Below, piece after piece: positions 1-6,774 of a stretch of DNA of 40,703 nt (position 1 is the first letter of the stretch; every line of letters begins with the position of its first letter). The notes beneath the pieces are model-generated. The model ran no database searches, was not told the DNA's origin, and saw only the letters and a program-made list of their open reading frames with translations. The DNA comes from Pedobacter sp. ASV17 (GTDB taxonomy: Bacteria; Bacteroidota; Bacteroidia; Sphingobacteriales; Sphingobacteriaceae), in contig NZ_JAELTX010000043.1 in the NCBI RefSeq assembly GCF_016429065.1, positions 1 to 40,703 on the forward strand, in the 5' to 3' direction. Made by a program: the position numbers and the translations under genes.

Positions 1-1
1 C

Positions 2-1300
2 GCTAATGGTAATGCCATCATCGATGGACGTAATGGTGTAGGACTTAGCTATAACTACCTTAACCTGCCCATTTCTGCTACCAGGGCTGCCACAGGAACC
101 GATCCTGCGGTAAACATTGCCTATACCTATGATGCTACGGGAGCTAAACTGAAAAAGGTTTCCACCACTGGGGCTGCCGTCACTACAGATTATATAGATG
201 GTATCCAATATACCAACGGCACTATAGATTTCATACAGACCGAAGAGGGTATTGCCCTCAATAGCGGGGGCAGCTATAGCTACCGCTTCAACCTTACTGA
301 TCATCTGGGCAACGTAAGGGCAACCTTTAAGGTGAATGGAAGCAACATAGAAGTATTACAACGTGACAACTATTATGCTTTTGGTTTAAGGAAATCGGTT
401 AACAACGACATAGGCGCAATTTCACTGCAGAATAAGTATCTTTATAATGGCAAGGAGTTGCAGGAGGAGCTAAACCAGTATGATTATGGGGCAAGGTTCT
501 ATGACCCGACAGTAGGTAGGTGGAATGTGGTGGATCCGTTAGCGGAGCTGGATAGAAAAACCACTCCTTTTGCTTATGTGTTTAACAATCCAATCAGATT
601 TGTTGATCCAGATGGAATGTTTGGGGATTTATATAATCTAACTGGAACTTATATTGGTAGTGATGGTGTTGATGATAATAAAGTTTATGAAGTTAATACT
701 TACAGTGATAGGTTTTTATCGTTAGATGAGTCGAAATTATATGTCCTCAATGCAAAAAATAATTTTTCTTCAGGTTTTGATATGTTTAACGTTGCCAGAT
801 ACCTTGGTAAGGTAGAAAGTGTATTTAGAACGGGAGATGAAATTACAGATAGAGCAATATTAAGTTTGCACCCTGCACTCAGAATGAGTGTTAAAAACTT
901 CGTTGAAGAAATAAACGGTGACCCTGAATTTTTCAAAAAGATAAGAATTACGGAAGGTATGAGGTCAATTGAAAGGTCAGATGCTCTTTATGAACAAGGA
1001 AGAACAACGCCGGGGGATATAGTTTCTGATGCAAGAGGAGGTTCAAGTTTTCATAATTATGGCTTAGCTATTGATATAGTTGGAATTACAAAAAATGGTA
1101 AGGCAACTTACAATTTTTCTACAAATGAAAGGGCAAGAATGAACATGATTGCAAGGGCCGTTGGTTTAGATTGGGGCGGCTATTGGAAAAAACGGCCAGA
1201 TTTCCCACATTATCAGAATAATTTTGGTAAATCATGGCAGCAGTTATTGAAACAATATAGAGCGGGTAATACCCAAAACGGTTATGTTAAATTAAAATAA
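2..1300 (+). CDS. Rhs repeat protein, C-terminal part, with M15 peptidase toxin tip (5' end outside window)
   Basis: The reading frame is open from the left edge, so this is the last 432 residues of a larger Rhs/YD-repeat protein. The upstream part shows YD-type repeats (YTYDATGAKLKK) and the RHS core signature YDYGARFYDPTVGRW, ending in a DPDG border at about base 605-616. After that border the DNA turns AT-rich, as expected for an exchangeable toxin tip. The tip carries SSFHNYGLAIDIV and DFPHY. Numbered from the ATG at 332, the likely zinc ligands are H241, D248 and H293 with D290 as general base. This H-x6-D and D-x2-H spacing is that of the M15 L-alanyl-D-glutamate endopeptidase / VanY-like family (phage Ply500 type). 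I infer a toxin that cuts peptide stems of a rival's peptidoglycan. The export route cannot be seen here. The stop overlaps the next gene's start (TAATG), typical of toxin-immunity coupling. The Rhs call is firm and the peptidase call is strong. Confidence 0.9.
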   Translation, partial: ANGNAIIDGRNGVGLSYNYLNLPISATRAATGTDPAVNIAYTYDATGAKLKKVSTTGAAVTTDYIDGIQYTNGTIDFIQTEEGIALNSGGSYSYRFNLTDHLGNVRATFKVNGSNIEVLQRDNYYAFGLRKSVNNDIGAISLQNKYLYNGKELQEELNQYDYGARFYDPTVGRWNVVDPLAELDRKTTPFAYVFNNPIRFVDPDGMFGDLYNLTGTYIGSDGVDDNKVYEVNTYSDRFLSLDESKLYVLNAKNNFSSGFDMFNVARYLGKVESVFRTGDEITDRAILSLHPALRMSVKNFVEEINGDPEFFKKIRITEGMRSIERSDALYEQGRTTPGDIVSDARGGSSFHNYGLAIDIVGITKNGKATYNFSTNERARMNMIARAVGLDWGGYWKKRPDFPHYQNNFGKSWQQLLKQYRAGNTQNGYVKLK

Positions 1301-1947
1301 TGGAAAAATCATTTTTAATTGCAGGAATTATTGTATGTCTGCTGCTTAGCTGCAACAATGCAATAAAAGAAAACACAAGAAAACCTATAGCAACCTCTAT
1401 AGATTCAAGCTCCAAAATCACTGAATCTGAAAGTAGAGAAGACCTGAAACTACGAACGGATGCTATTACTAAACTTGATGAAATAAAAATATTAAAGTCA
1501 AAAAGCGATACAATCAGCTTTTTTAAAGATGCAATCAAATATAGAGACAGCATTGAAAGAAATATTGATGCTCTGATCTTAACAAAATTTGATTCTTCTA
1601 GCGATTCTTCGGAAGGAGGGGAAATTTTAACCTATAGTAATAAAAATGACATATTAAAAATCAAAGGTGTATTTTACGGAGAAACTGGACAAAATCATTA
1701 TGAGTTTTATTTGAAGAATAAAAAGATAATAGCGGTTAAAGAAACAATAAAAGATTATAAATTGCCAATAGGAAATGAAAATGTAAGAATTGTCATTAAC
1801 AAAGCAGTAGCACAACTGTTTATTTTAAATGGCAATAAAATTTTGACTAGCTATGGAAAAAATACAACGACTGATTTCGACTATGAGCAGAGAACAATTG
1901 ATATTCTTGATATTTTCCGAGAAATTCAGTTAGACATAAATAAATAA
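1300..1947 (+). CDS. Lipoprotein, likely immunity protein for the M15 Rhs tip
   Basis: This 215-residue protein has a lipoprotein signal peptide with LLLSC at the cleavage site and Cys18 as lipidation residue. The mature part is charged, and residues 100-200 look like a small beta-rich domain. The start codon shares one base with the Rhs stop codon, so translation is coupled. I do not recognise a named family. The role is inferred from position and from matching compartments: a peptidoglycan peptidase acts in the periplasm, so its antidote should be exported, and this protein is. It has no visible catalytic motif. The AT-rich composition matches the toxin tip rather than the Rhs core, so the two probably moved together. 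An unrelated lipoprotein swept in with the module remains possible. Confidence 0.75.
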   Translation: MEKSFLIAGIIVCLLLSCNNAIKENTRKPIATSIDSSSKITESESREDLKLRTDAITKLDEIKILKSKSDTISFFKDAIKYRDSIERNIDALILTKFDSSSDSSEGGEILTYSNKNDILKIKGVFYGETGQNHYEFYLKNKKIIAVKETIKDYKLPIGNENVRIVINKAVAQLFILNGNKILTSYGKNTTTDFDYEQRTIDILDIFREIQLDINK

Positions 1948-2071
1948 TCCGCTCCTCTAGCGCGAGCATTAGCGTAGCGGTACTTATATTTTAATCACAA
2001 GCGGACATTTGAACCATAATGGGGAGCTCTGTTATCGCAACACCTGTTGGAAAACTTAAATTTTAATATGT
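1948..2071. other. Spacer with short GC-rich repeat motif between Rhs modules
   Basis: This gene-free spacer starts with a GC-rich patch (1951-1981) containing GCGAGC and GCGTAGCGG in otherwise AT-rich DNA. The patch can pair with itself (CCGCT with AGCGG at its ends). Similar patches occur at 2688-2750 and 4784-4830. I see no clear terminator or TAnnTTTG box. Confidence 0.4.
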
Positions 2072-2686
2072 ATGGGTAGGGAATATTTTTTATTAATACT
2101 TTTTGTATTTAATTTTTTAGGGTGTGGAGATAGGCCCTTAGGTAACGAGAATAATAAAGAAGTCATGATAAAAAAAAAGAGGTTAAAATCACAAGGCTCT
2201 GAAAAACAAATCATGACAGTCCAAGAGGGTGAAAAGAATTCAATCAATAAAGAAAAAGCTGTCGATAATCAAACAAAGTTGAAAATCGAAGACATAGAAA
2301 GGCAAACTATCTTAGATGCATGGACAGATAAAGGTAGTTTTTGGTTATTAAGATTTACACCCAATAAGGTTATTTACGAATTTAATCCTTCGTGTGCTTA
2401 TTGGTTCCCATCAAAAATAATCAATAATGAAATTGTTTTCTACTGGGAGGACAATAAGAATTGTTCATTTGAAAGAGGGCTTTCAAAAAAATTCGCTAGT
2501 ATTAAGAATCCTGAATTAGGTAAGCCGTTTGGCGGGGTAAAATTAGTTAATGATTCTACAATAGTCGTTCATTATTATTATAAGGATTGGATAAAAAAAA
2601 TTAATAAACAAGAATCGAGGACAATAGATACTTTATTTCCTTCTAGTTTTCGAAAAATCACTTTTAAAAAGACATTGAGTAATTAA
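2072..2686 (+). CDS. Orphan lipoprotein, possible displaced immunity protein
   Basis: This 204-residue protein has a signal peptide ending in NFLGC, with Cys18 as the lipidation site. A charged linker (about residues 20-75, many K, E and Q) leads into a domain with several Trp, Tyr and Phe residues, plausibly a small beta-barrel. It follows the first toxin-immunity pair in the same orientation but has no toxin partner directly upstream. That arrangement fits an orphan immunity gene kept after its toxin tip was displaced from the Rhs gene. I do not recognise the family. No SD sequence or clear promoter is visible, so it may be read through from the Rhs gene. Confidence 0.6.
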   Translation: MGREYFLLILFVFNFLGCGDRPLGNENNKEVMIKKKRLKSQGSEKQIMTVQEGEKNSINKEKAVDNQTKLKIEDIERQTILDAWTDKGSFWLLRFTPNKVIYEFNPSCAYWFPSKIINNEIVFYWEDNKNCSFERGLSKKFASIKNPELGKPFGGVKLVNDSTIVVHYYYKDWIKKINKQESRTIDTLFPSSFRKITFKKTLSN

Positions 2687-2753
2687 TCGGTGCGAGCTTA
2701 CCGACCCTCTGGTTTAAGCGATTTGTTTAGTGTAAGAAGTGGCGTAGCGATGT

Positions 2754-2945
2754 TTGTGTTTTTATGATGATTTAAGCAAATTTGGCACACTTGCTGAGGG
2801 CGTTTATTCAGCAAAATCGCAAAGTAGAGCTAGTTACGTAAGAAGAGAATACGTAGTCACGGTAGAAATAGGTGGAACAACTTTTTTCAAGTATAATTCT
2901 AACAAAGAACAGAATCCAAATAATTATAAAAGAACCTGGCCATGA
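2754..2945 (+). pseudogene. Short fragment, possible remnant of a displaced toxin tip
   Basis: This is an open stretch of 63 codons with only a TTG at its left end and an in-frame TAG at 2745-2747 just before it. It is too short for a complete toxin. Its stop overlaps the next start as ATGA (2942-2945), the same coupling seen between the Rhs tip and its lipoprotein at 1300. The middle contains a run of alternating hydrophobic residues (REYVVTVEIGG), as in a beta strand. I read it as the C-terminal stub of an old Rhs tip that lost its 5' part when a newer tip took its place. No family is recognised and it may not be translated. Confidence 0.4.
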
Positions 2946-3616
2946 AATACATTCCTATTATTATACTATTTAACATTTTTACCTTTAACTCTTTTTGCCA
3001 GGAAGGAAAAGAAATTAAAGTATTGGATTTTTTAACCAATAAACACTCTACTATTAACATCAAAGAAGATAGTCAAAAGACTTTGATCTTTGTAGAAAGT
3101 CATTCAAATAGAGTCAATCTTAAAGAAGTAAAAGATGTGACTGGAATAGATTCGATTACGGTTAAAGGGGGTCGTTTTCTTAAAATTGTATTTAGAATAA
3201 GGGGCGGGGCAGGCGAACACTTACGCTTAACCAAAGTATTTTGTATTAGCGGAGGAAATTTGATTGAGAGCTTGTCTTTGTCAAGTTCTGAAATATCATA
3301 TTTGCCGAGTGGAGGACTGGATGAGAAATATGTAGTAGATGTAGATATTCTTTATGAAAAAGGGAAATTCATAGCCTATTTAAATGAATTATATATAAAT
3401 AGGAACGTTATTTCCTTGAATAAAAAAAAGCGGTTACAGCTTGATTCTAATAAGGCTATTTTCTATTCTCAAAGGGTTAAAGATACTGCTATTAAAATTT
3501 TAGGGATAAAAAGACAAATAAAAGAATATTACGCAGTTTTTTTATCAAGAAATAAATACATATACCATGAAAACTCTTGGTATCAAAAGGGTAAAAATTC
3601 ATACATGAGGATGTAG
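2942..3616 (+). CDS. Secreted protein of unknown function, possible orphan immunity protein
   Basis: This 224-residue protein has an N-terminal hydrophobic signal peptide of about 20 residues ending near NSFCQEG. Whether it is cleaved as a lipoprotein (Cys20) or by signal peptidase I cannot be settled, because the residues before the Cys do not fit the lipobox well. The mature part is mixed alpha/beta with no motif I recognise. Its ATG overlaps the stop of the fragment upstream, as in toxin-immunity pairs. Its TAG stop (3614-3616) is the only thing separating it from the in-frame nuclease-tip fragment that follows. I infer an immunity protein for an extinct periplasm-acting tip. Confidence 0.55.
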   Translation: MKYIPIIILFNIFTFNSFCQEGKEIKVLDFLTNKHSTINIKEDSQKTLIFVESHSNRVNLKEVKDVTGIDSITVKGGRFLKIVFRIRGGAGEHLRLTKVFCISGGNLIESLSLSSSEISYLPSGGLDEKYVVDVDILYEKGKFIAYLNELYINRNVISLNKKKRLQLDSNKAIFYSQRVKDTAIKILGIKRQIKEYYAVFLSRNKYIYHENSWYQKGKNSYMRM

Positions 3617-3925
3617 GCGGGCAGGCAATTATACTACTTACAACGTGCAGGTATAACAGAAGCAAAGGTAGGTGTGGAGATGGCGGGGCGTATGCGTTTC
3701 CCGGATGAGATTAGTAAAGAGTTTTTGCAGGAAGTTAAAAATGTTAGATACCAGAGTTTTACCAGACAGTTAAGGGATTATTACCAGTATGCCCAGGATA
3801 ATGGTTTAAGGATGGTTCTGCATACCCGTAGTTTGAAAACGCCTGGAGGAACAACTTTGTCAAAACCTTTACAAGCGCTAATCAATAATGGTTCAATAAC
3901 TCACAAGGTTATACCAGGACTTTAA
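3617..3925 (+). pseudogene. Headless Rhs toxin tip, Tox-REase-7-like nuclease fragment
   Basis: The frame is open from directly after the TAG at 3614-3616, with no good start codon until GTG at 3674, which already lies inside conserved sequence. The translated stretch contains GRMRFPD, EVKNVRYQ, QLRDYYQYAQ and LSKPLQALINNG. These match my recollection of the restriction-endonuclease-fold polymorphic toxin family Tox-REase-7. The E-V-K triplet would be part of the active site. Everything upstream that should link it to an Rhs core is missing, so this is a displaced C-terminal module kept downstream as an orphan. It sits in the same frame as the secreted-protein gene before it. The likely cognate antidote follows 9 nt after its stop. 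Confidence 0.65.
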
Positions 3926-3934
3926 ATAATTTAT

Positions 3935-4165
3935 ATGAACAGACTAGAGAAACTGGAAAAGAGATGGTTTGAATTGGTAGGAAAGCCACGGAGTAAAGAA
4001 GAGATTGAAGAAACTCTATCTCTTGGTAGAGAACTAGAGCTAGAACGAGCCCTAGAATATAAGGCAATAAAACCTGAATTAGAAAGGATAGGTATTAATA
4101 TAACCTCAATTTGGGAGCTGGTCAATGCCAAGGAACGATATCCAAAAGCTTTGCTAATTCCATAA
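3935..4165 (+). CDS. Short immunity-like protein downstream of the nuclease tip, probably truncated
   Basis: This 76-residue cytoplasmic protein has no signal peptide, as expected for an antidote to a nuclease acting inside the cell. It is almost all helix by composition (many E, L, K and R). The motif SIWELVNAKERYPKA near the end resembles the start of a HEAT-like repeat I associate with immunity proteins next to restriction-endonuclease-fold toxins, which are usually longer than this. The frame stops right after that motif, so the gene is probably cut short. It is placed 9 nt after the toxin fragment. Function is inferred from position and weak motif memory. Confidence 0.5.
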   Translation: MNRLEKLEKRWFELVGKPRSKEEIEETLSLGRELELERALEYKAIKPELERIGINITSIWELVNAKERYPKALLIP

Positions 4166-4228
4166 TCCTTCTACCTCTTTTAAAAACAATCATTTATCAT
4201 AAAAACACAAAATTAATCTTAATCTATC

Positions 4229-4756
4229 ATGAAAAAAAACCAATCTTTTTGCTTGGGAGCCCTTCTTTTATGTTTGGTGTCCTGTCAGTCTACAAGTCCA
4301 GAAAAGTTTTTTGAACAAACCATCCTCAACACAAATCTAGTTAGCCAGTTTGAACCCAGTTATTTTGGAAAAATGCTGGAGCAACATACCGTTGAAAGAC
4401 CTGGTGTTCCTTCCAGCAAAAAAAAGGGCGATGAGGCGCAGCAGGTCGTTGACACTAAAATCATATCTATTGAACATGCGCTTGAGAAAATCAAAGTGAT
4501 TGATGCAAATGATGAAGAGCGCAAGCTCATCAAACAAAATTCCATCGAATTGTTTGAAGCCGTATTGATTGTTTATAAAAATGAATACATGAAATATGCA
4601 AAACTTTGTGATGAAAAATCGACTTCTCCAGAGAAACAAGCCCTGTTAAAAAAAGTAGAAGAAACCGATTTGCCGAAAATAGAAATGCTAATGGGCTCAC
4701 TATATGAAAAAGGCAAGTCGTTTGCGGATAAGCATAAGATCAATGTAAAATGGTAA
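4229..4756 (+). CDS. Lipoprotein of unknown function
   Basis: This 175-residue protein begins with a clear lipoprotein signal peptide ending in LVSC, with Cys19 as the lipidation site. The mature part is mainly helical and lysine/glutamate rich, with a likely coiled helix pair around residues 85-165. I recognise no domain. It is the last plus-strand gene before the convergent rng unit and shares the terminator at 4952-4977. It could be another orphan immunity lipoprotein of the Rhs locus or an ordinary resident gene. Its codon composition is less AT-rich than that of the orphan modules upstream, which favours the latter slightly. Confidence 0.6.
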   Translation: MKKNQSFCLGALLLCLVSCQSTSPEKFFEQTILNTNLVSQFEPSYFGKMLEQHTVERPGVPSSKKKGDEAQQVVDTKIISIEHALEKIKVIDANDEERKLIKQNSIELFEAVLIVYKNEYMKYAKLCDEKSTSPEKQALLKKVEETDLPKIEMLMGSLYEKGKSFADKHKINVKW

Positions 4757-4951
4757 CGCGTCTTAGGTAATATTTACATCTACTTGGCGCAAGTCTTATG
4801 GCTAGGCGTGTGGTGACTTGTGTCTATTAAGTATTATCTATAGCTTTTTCTGCCTAAGAACCATTGGTCTTAAAGATTTGCCCTCTGGTTGGCGTTATCA
4901 CTAACCACGATCAGATAAATCGCTCGGAAAAACCAAAGGAGCTTTAAACAA
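4757..4951. other. Gene-free spacer with Rhs-module-like GC-rich patch
   Basis: No open frame is supported here. The patch at 4784-4820 (GGCGCAAGTC ... GTGACTTG) holds an inverted CAAGTC/GACTTG pair and resembles the GC-rich patches at 1951 and 2688. The 10-mer CCCTCTGGTT at 4881-4890 also occurs at 2705-2714. These look like leftovers of repeated Rhs-locus spacer DNA. Confidence 0.4.
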
Positions 4952-4977
4952 AAAAGTCCCGCACCTGCGGGACTTTT
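4952..4977. terminator. Bidirectional intrinsic terminator between lipoprotein gene and rng
   Basis: A perfect 12-bp stem (AAAAGTCCCGCA) with a 2-nt apex and A/T-rich flanks on both sides. It lies 9 nt beyond the rng stop on the minus strand and can also stop plus-strand transcription from the Rhs region. Confidence 0.85.
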
Positions 4978-4986
4978 AATATTTTG

Positions 4987-6534
4987 TTAAAGTTTGATTT
5001 CTTCATCTTTAGAAGACAAAAAATGGAATTCTGTGAGGTGATAAGAAGATATCGCCTTAACCTTCACCCATTGTCCAAATTTGAAGAACCATTTCCACTG
5101 TAAGGAAACTAACCCTTTTTTAATAAACGCAGCAATGTAAGGGTGTACATTCAGCGTAATATTTTTTTCGTTTTGCTCACGCAGGATATAAGTCAAGTTG
5201 CTTTCAATGTCATCCATCAACACAATGCTTGCTTTTATCTCCCCAGTGCCATCACAGGTTGGACATTTTTCAACCGTTACAATGTTCATCTCAGGTCTTA
5301 CCCTTTGACGAGTGATTTGTACCAGACCAAATTTGCTAGGAGGTAAAATAGTATGCTTTGCTCTATCCAGAAGCATTAACTCTCTCAAGTGGTCAAACAA
5401 CACTTTTCTATTAGCGGGTTTGTGCATGTCAATAAAATCAATGACCACAATACCACCCATATCTCTTAGCCTTAATTGGCGGGCAATTTCTTTAGCAGCT
5501 TCTTTATTAACCTGAAGTGCATTTTCTTCTTGGTTCTCTTTGCTAGCGGTTCTATTACCACTATTTACGTCTATTACGTGCAAAGCTTCAGTGTGTTCTA
5601 CCACTAGGTAGGCGCCTCCTGCCAAGTTTACAGTTTTTCCAAAACCGTTTTTAATTTGTTTTTCAACCCCAAAGTGGTCAAAAATAGGCTCTTTATGCCT
5701 GTACTGCTTTACAATGCGCTCCATTTCTGGTGAAATTTCGTGCACGTAAGAGCGAATGTCTTCGAATAATGCTTGGTCGTTTACATAAACGTTGGCGAAA
5801 TCGGTATTTAAAATATCGCGGATAAGCGTTGATGTCCTATCCATTTCGCCCCAAACACGCTTAGATGGCTCCGTTTCAGGTAGCTTCTTCATGAAGCTCT
5901 CCCATTTGGAAATAGAGTCCAGTAAGTCTTTTTGTAATTCCGTAACGCCCTTTCCTTCAGAAACTGTTCTAATGATTACTCCGAAATTTTTGGGCTTTAT
6001 ACTTTCAATGATCTTTTTAAGGCGACCACGTTCGGTATTGCTTTTTATTTTTTTTGAAATGGAGATCACATTCGAAAAAGGAACCAGTACCGTATATCTT
6101 CCAGCAATAGAAAGATCCGAGCTTAATCTGGGGCCTTTTGTAGAAATGGGTTCTTTGGCGATCTGTACTGGTACCAGTAAATTTTTGCTAACTACTTCCG
6201 AGATTTTCCCGGCCTTGTTGATGTCGGCCTCTAATTTAAAGTTATCCAATAAAGTGCCCGGTGTGCCGTTACGTCTAATCTTTGTTAGCTTTATCAGAGA
6301 TTGTACCTGAGGGCCTAAATCAAAGTAATGCAAAAATGCATCTTTCTCGTAACCAACATCTACAAACGCAGCATTTAGGCCGGGCATAATCTTTTTAATG
6401 CGGCCTAAATAAATATCGCCTACAGCGTAGTTGTTGTTAACGTGTTCTTTGTGAAGCTCAACAAGTTGCTTGTCTTCTATTAAAGCTATGGTTACTCCCG
6501 TGGGAGTAGAATCTATTATTAATTCCTTTACCAA
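4987..6534 (-). CDS. rng: Ribonuclease G (RNase E/G family)
   Basis: This 515-residue endoribonuclease is involved in rRNA maturation and mRNA decay in the cytoplasm. An N-terminal S1 RNA-binding domain covers about residues 35-120 (VGDIYLGRIKKIMPGLNAAFVD). The DNase I-like catalytic domain carries IDVNSGN with D322 and VVIDFIDM with D366. These match the two metal-binding aspartates of E. coli RNase E (D303 and D346). CPTCDGTG (C424, C427) is the zinc-link used for oligomerisation. The length fits RNase G, without the long C-terminal scaffold of RNase E. It lies downstream of the HU, TPR and 29-residue peptide genes, with a 112-nt leader holding its own TAnnTTTG box (6594-6601) and a small hairpin (6547-6564) just before the start codon. 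Confidence 0.97.
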   Translation of the reverse strand: MVKELIIDSTPTGVTIALIEDKQLVELHKEHVNNNYAVGDIYLGRIKKIMPGLNAAFVDVGYEKDAFLHYFDLGPQVQSLIKLTKIRRNGTPGTLLDNFKLEADINKAGKISEVVSKNLLVPVQIAKEPISTKGPRLSSDLSIAGRYTVLVPFSNVISISKKIKSNTERGRLKKIIESIKPKNFGVIIRTVSEGKGVTELQKDLLDSISKWESFMKKLPETEPSKRVWGEMDRTSTLIRDILNTDFANVYVNDQALFEDIRSYVHEISPEMERIVKQYRHKEPIFDHFGVEKQIKNGFGKTVNLAGGAYLVVEHTEALHVIDVNSGNRTASKENQEENALQVNKEAAKEIARQLRLRDMGGIVVIDFIDMHKPANRKVLFDHLRELMLLDRAKHTILPPSKFGLVQITRQRVRPEMNIVTVEKCPTCDGTGEIKASIVLMDDIESNLTYILREQNEKNITLNVHPYIAAFIKKGLVSLQWKWFFKFGQWVKVKAISSYHLTEFHFLSSKDEEIKL

Positions 6535-6593
6535 AGCTACAGATTTTAAGGCTTTTATGCCTTATTAACACATGGACCAAAAAACATAGAATC

Positions 6594-6601
6594 CAAAAGT
6601 A
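6594..6601 (-). promoter_or_regulatory. -7 box for rng
   Basis: On the minus strand this reads TACTTTTG, a full match to the Bacteroidota -7 element TAnnTTTG, about 60 nt before the rng start. No good -33 element lies at the usual distance. Confidence 0.5.
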
Positions 6602-6646
6602 AATACTTGATGAGCATTTACCTTTGGCCAAAACACTTAAGAAAAA

Positions 6647-6736
6647 TTATTTTTTCTTGTGTCTGTTTTTTCTTAAACGTTTTTTGCGTTTGTGGGTAGC
6701 CATTTTATGTCTTTTTCTTTTTTTACCGCTTGGCAT
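6647..6736 (-). CDS. 29-residue highly basic peptide, probable small ribosome-associated protein
   Basis: This short gene encodes MPSGKKRKRHKMATHKRKKR followed by nine more mostly basic residues. Of 29 residues, 19 are Lys, Arg or His. It starts with ATG and ends with TAA, 38 nt after the TPR gene and 112 nt before rng. From memory, near-identical peptides occur at this place in many Bacteroidota genomes, usually unannotated or listed as hypothetical. The pattern KKRKRHKMATHKRKKRLRK resembles the basic C-terminal segment of the mitochondrial ribosomal protein mS38 (AURKAIP1/COX24 type). I infer an rRNA-binding extension protein. The gene is real with good confidence, and the mS38 link is a suggestion only. 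Confidence 0.8.
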   Translation of the reverse strand: MPSGKKRKRHKMATHKRKKRLRKNRHKKK

Positions 6737-6774
6737 AATTTTGAAGTTTTAAATGTTTTTATGAATTCTATAAT

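Noticed and set aside
5792..6310. 172-codon plus-strand open frame inside rng
   Set aside because: It is antisense to conserved RNase G sequence, with no motif or plausible start context.
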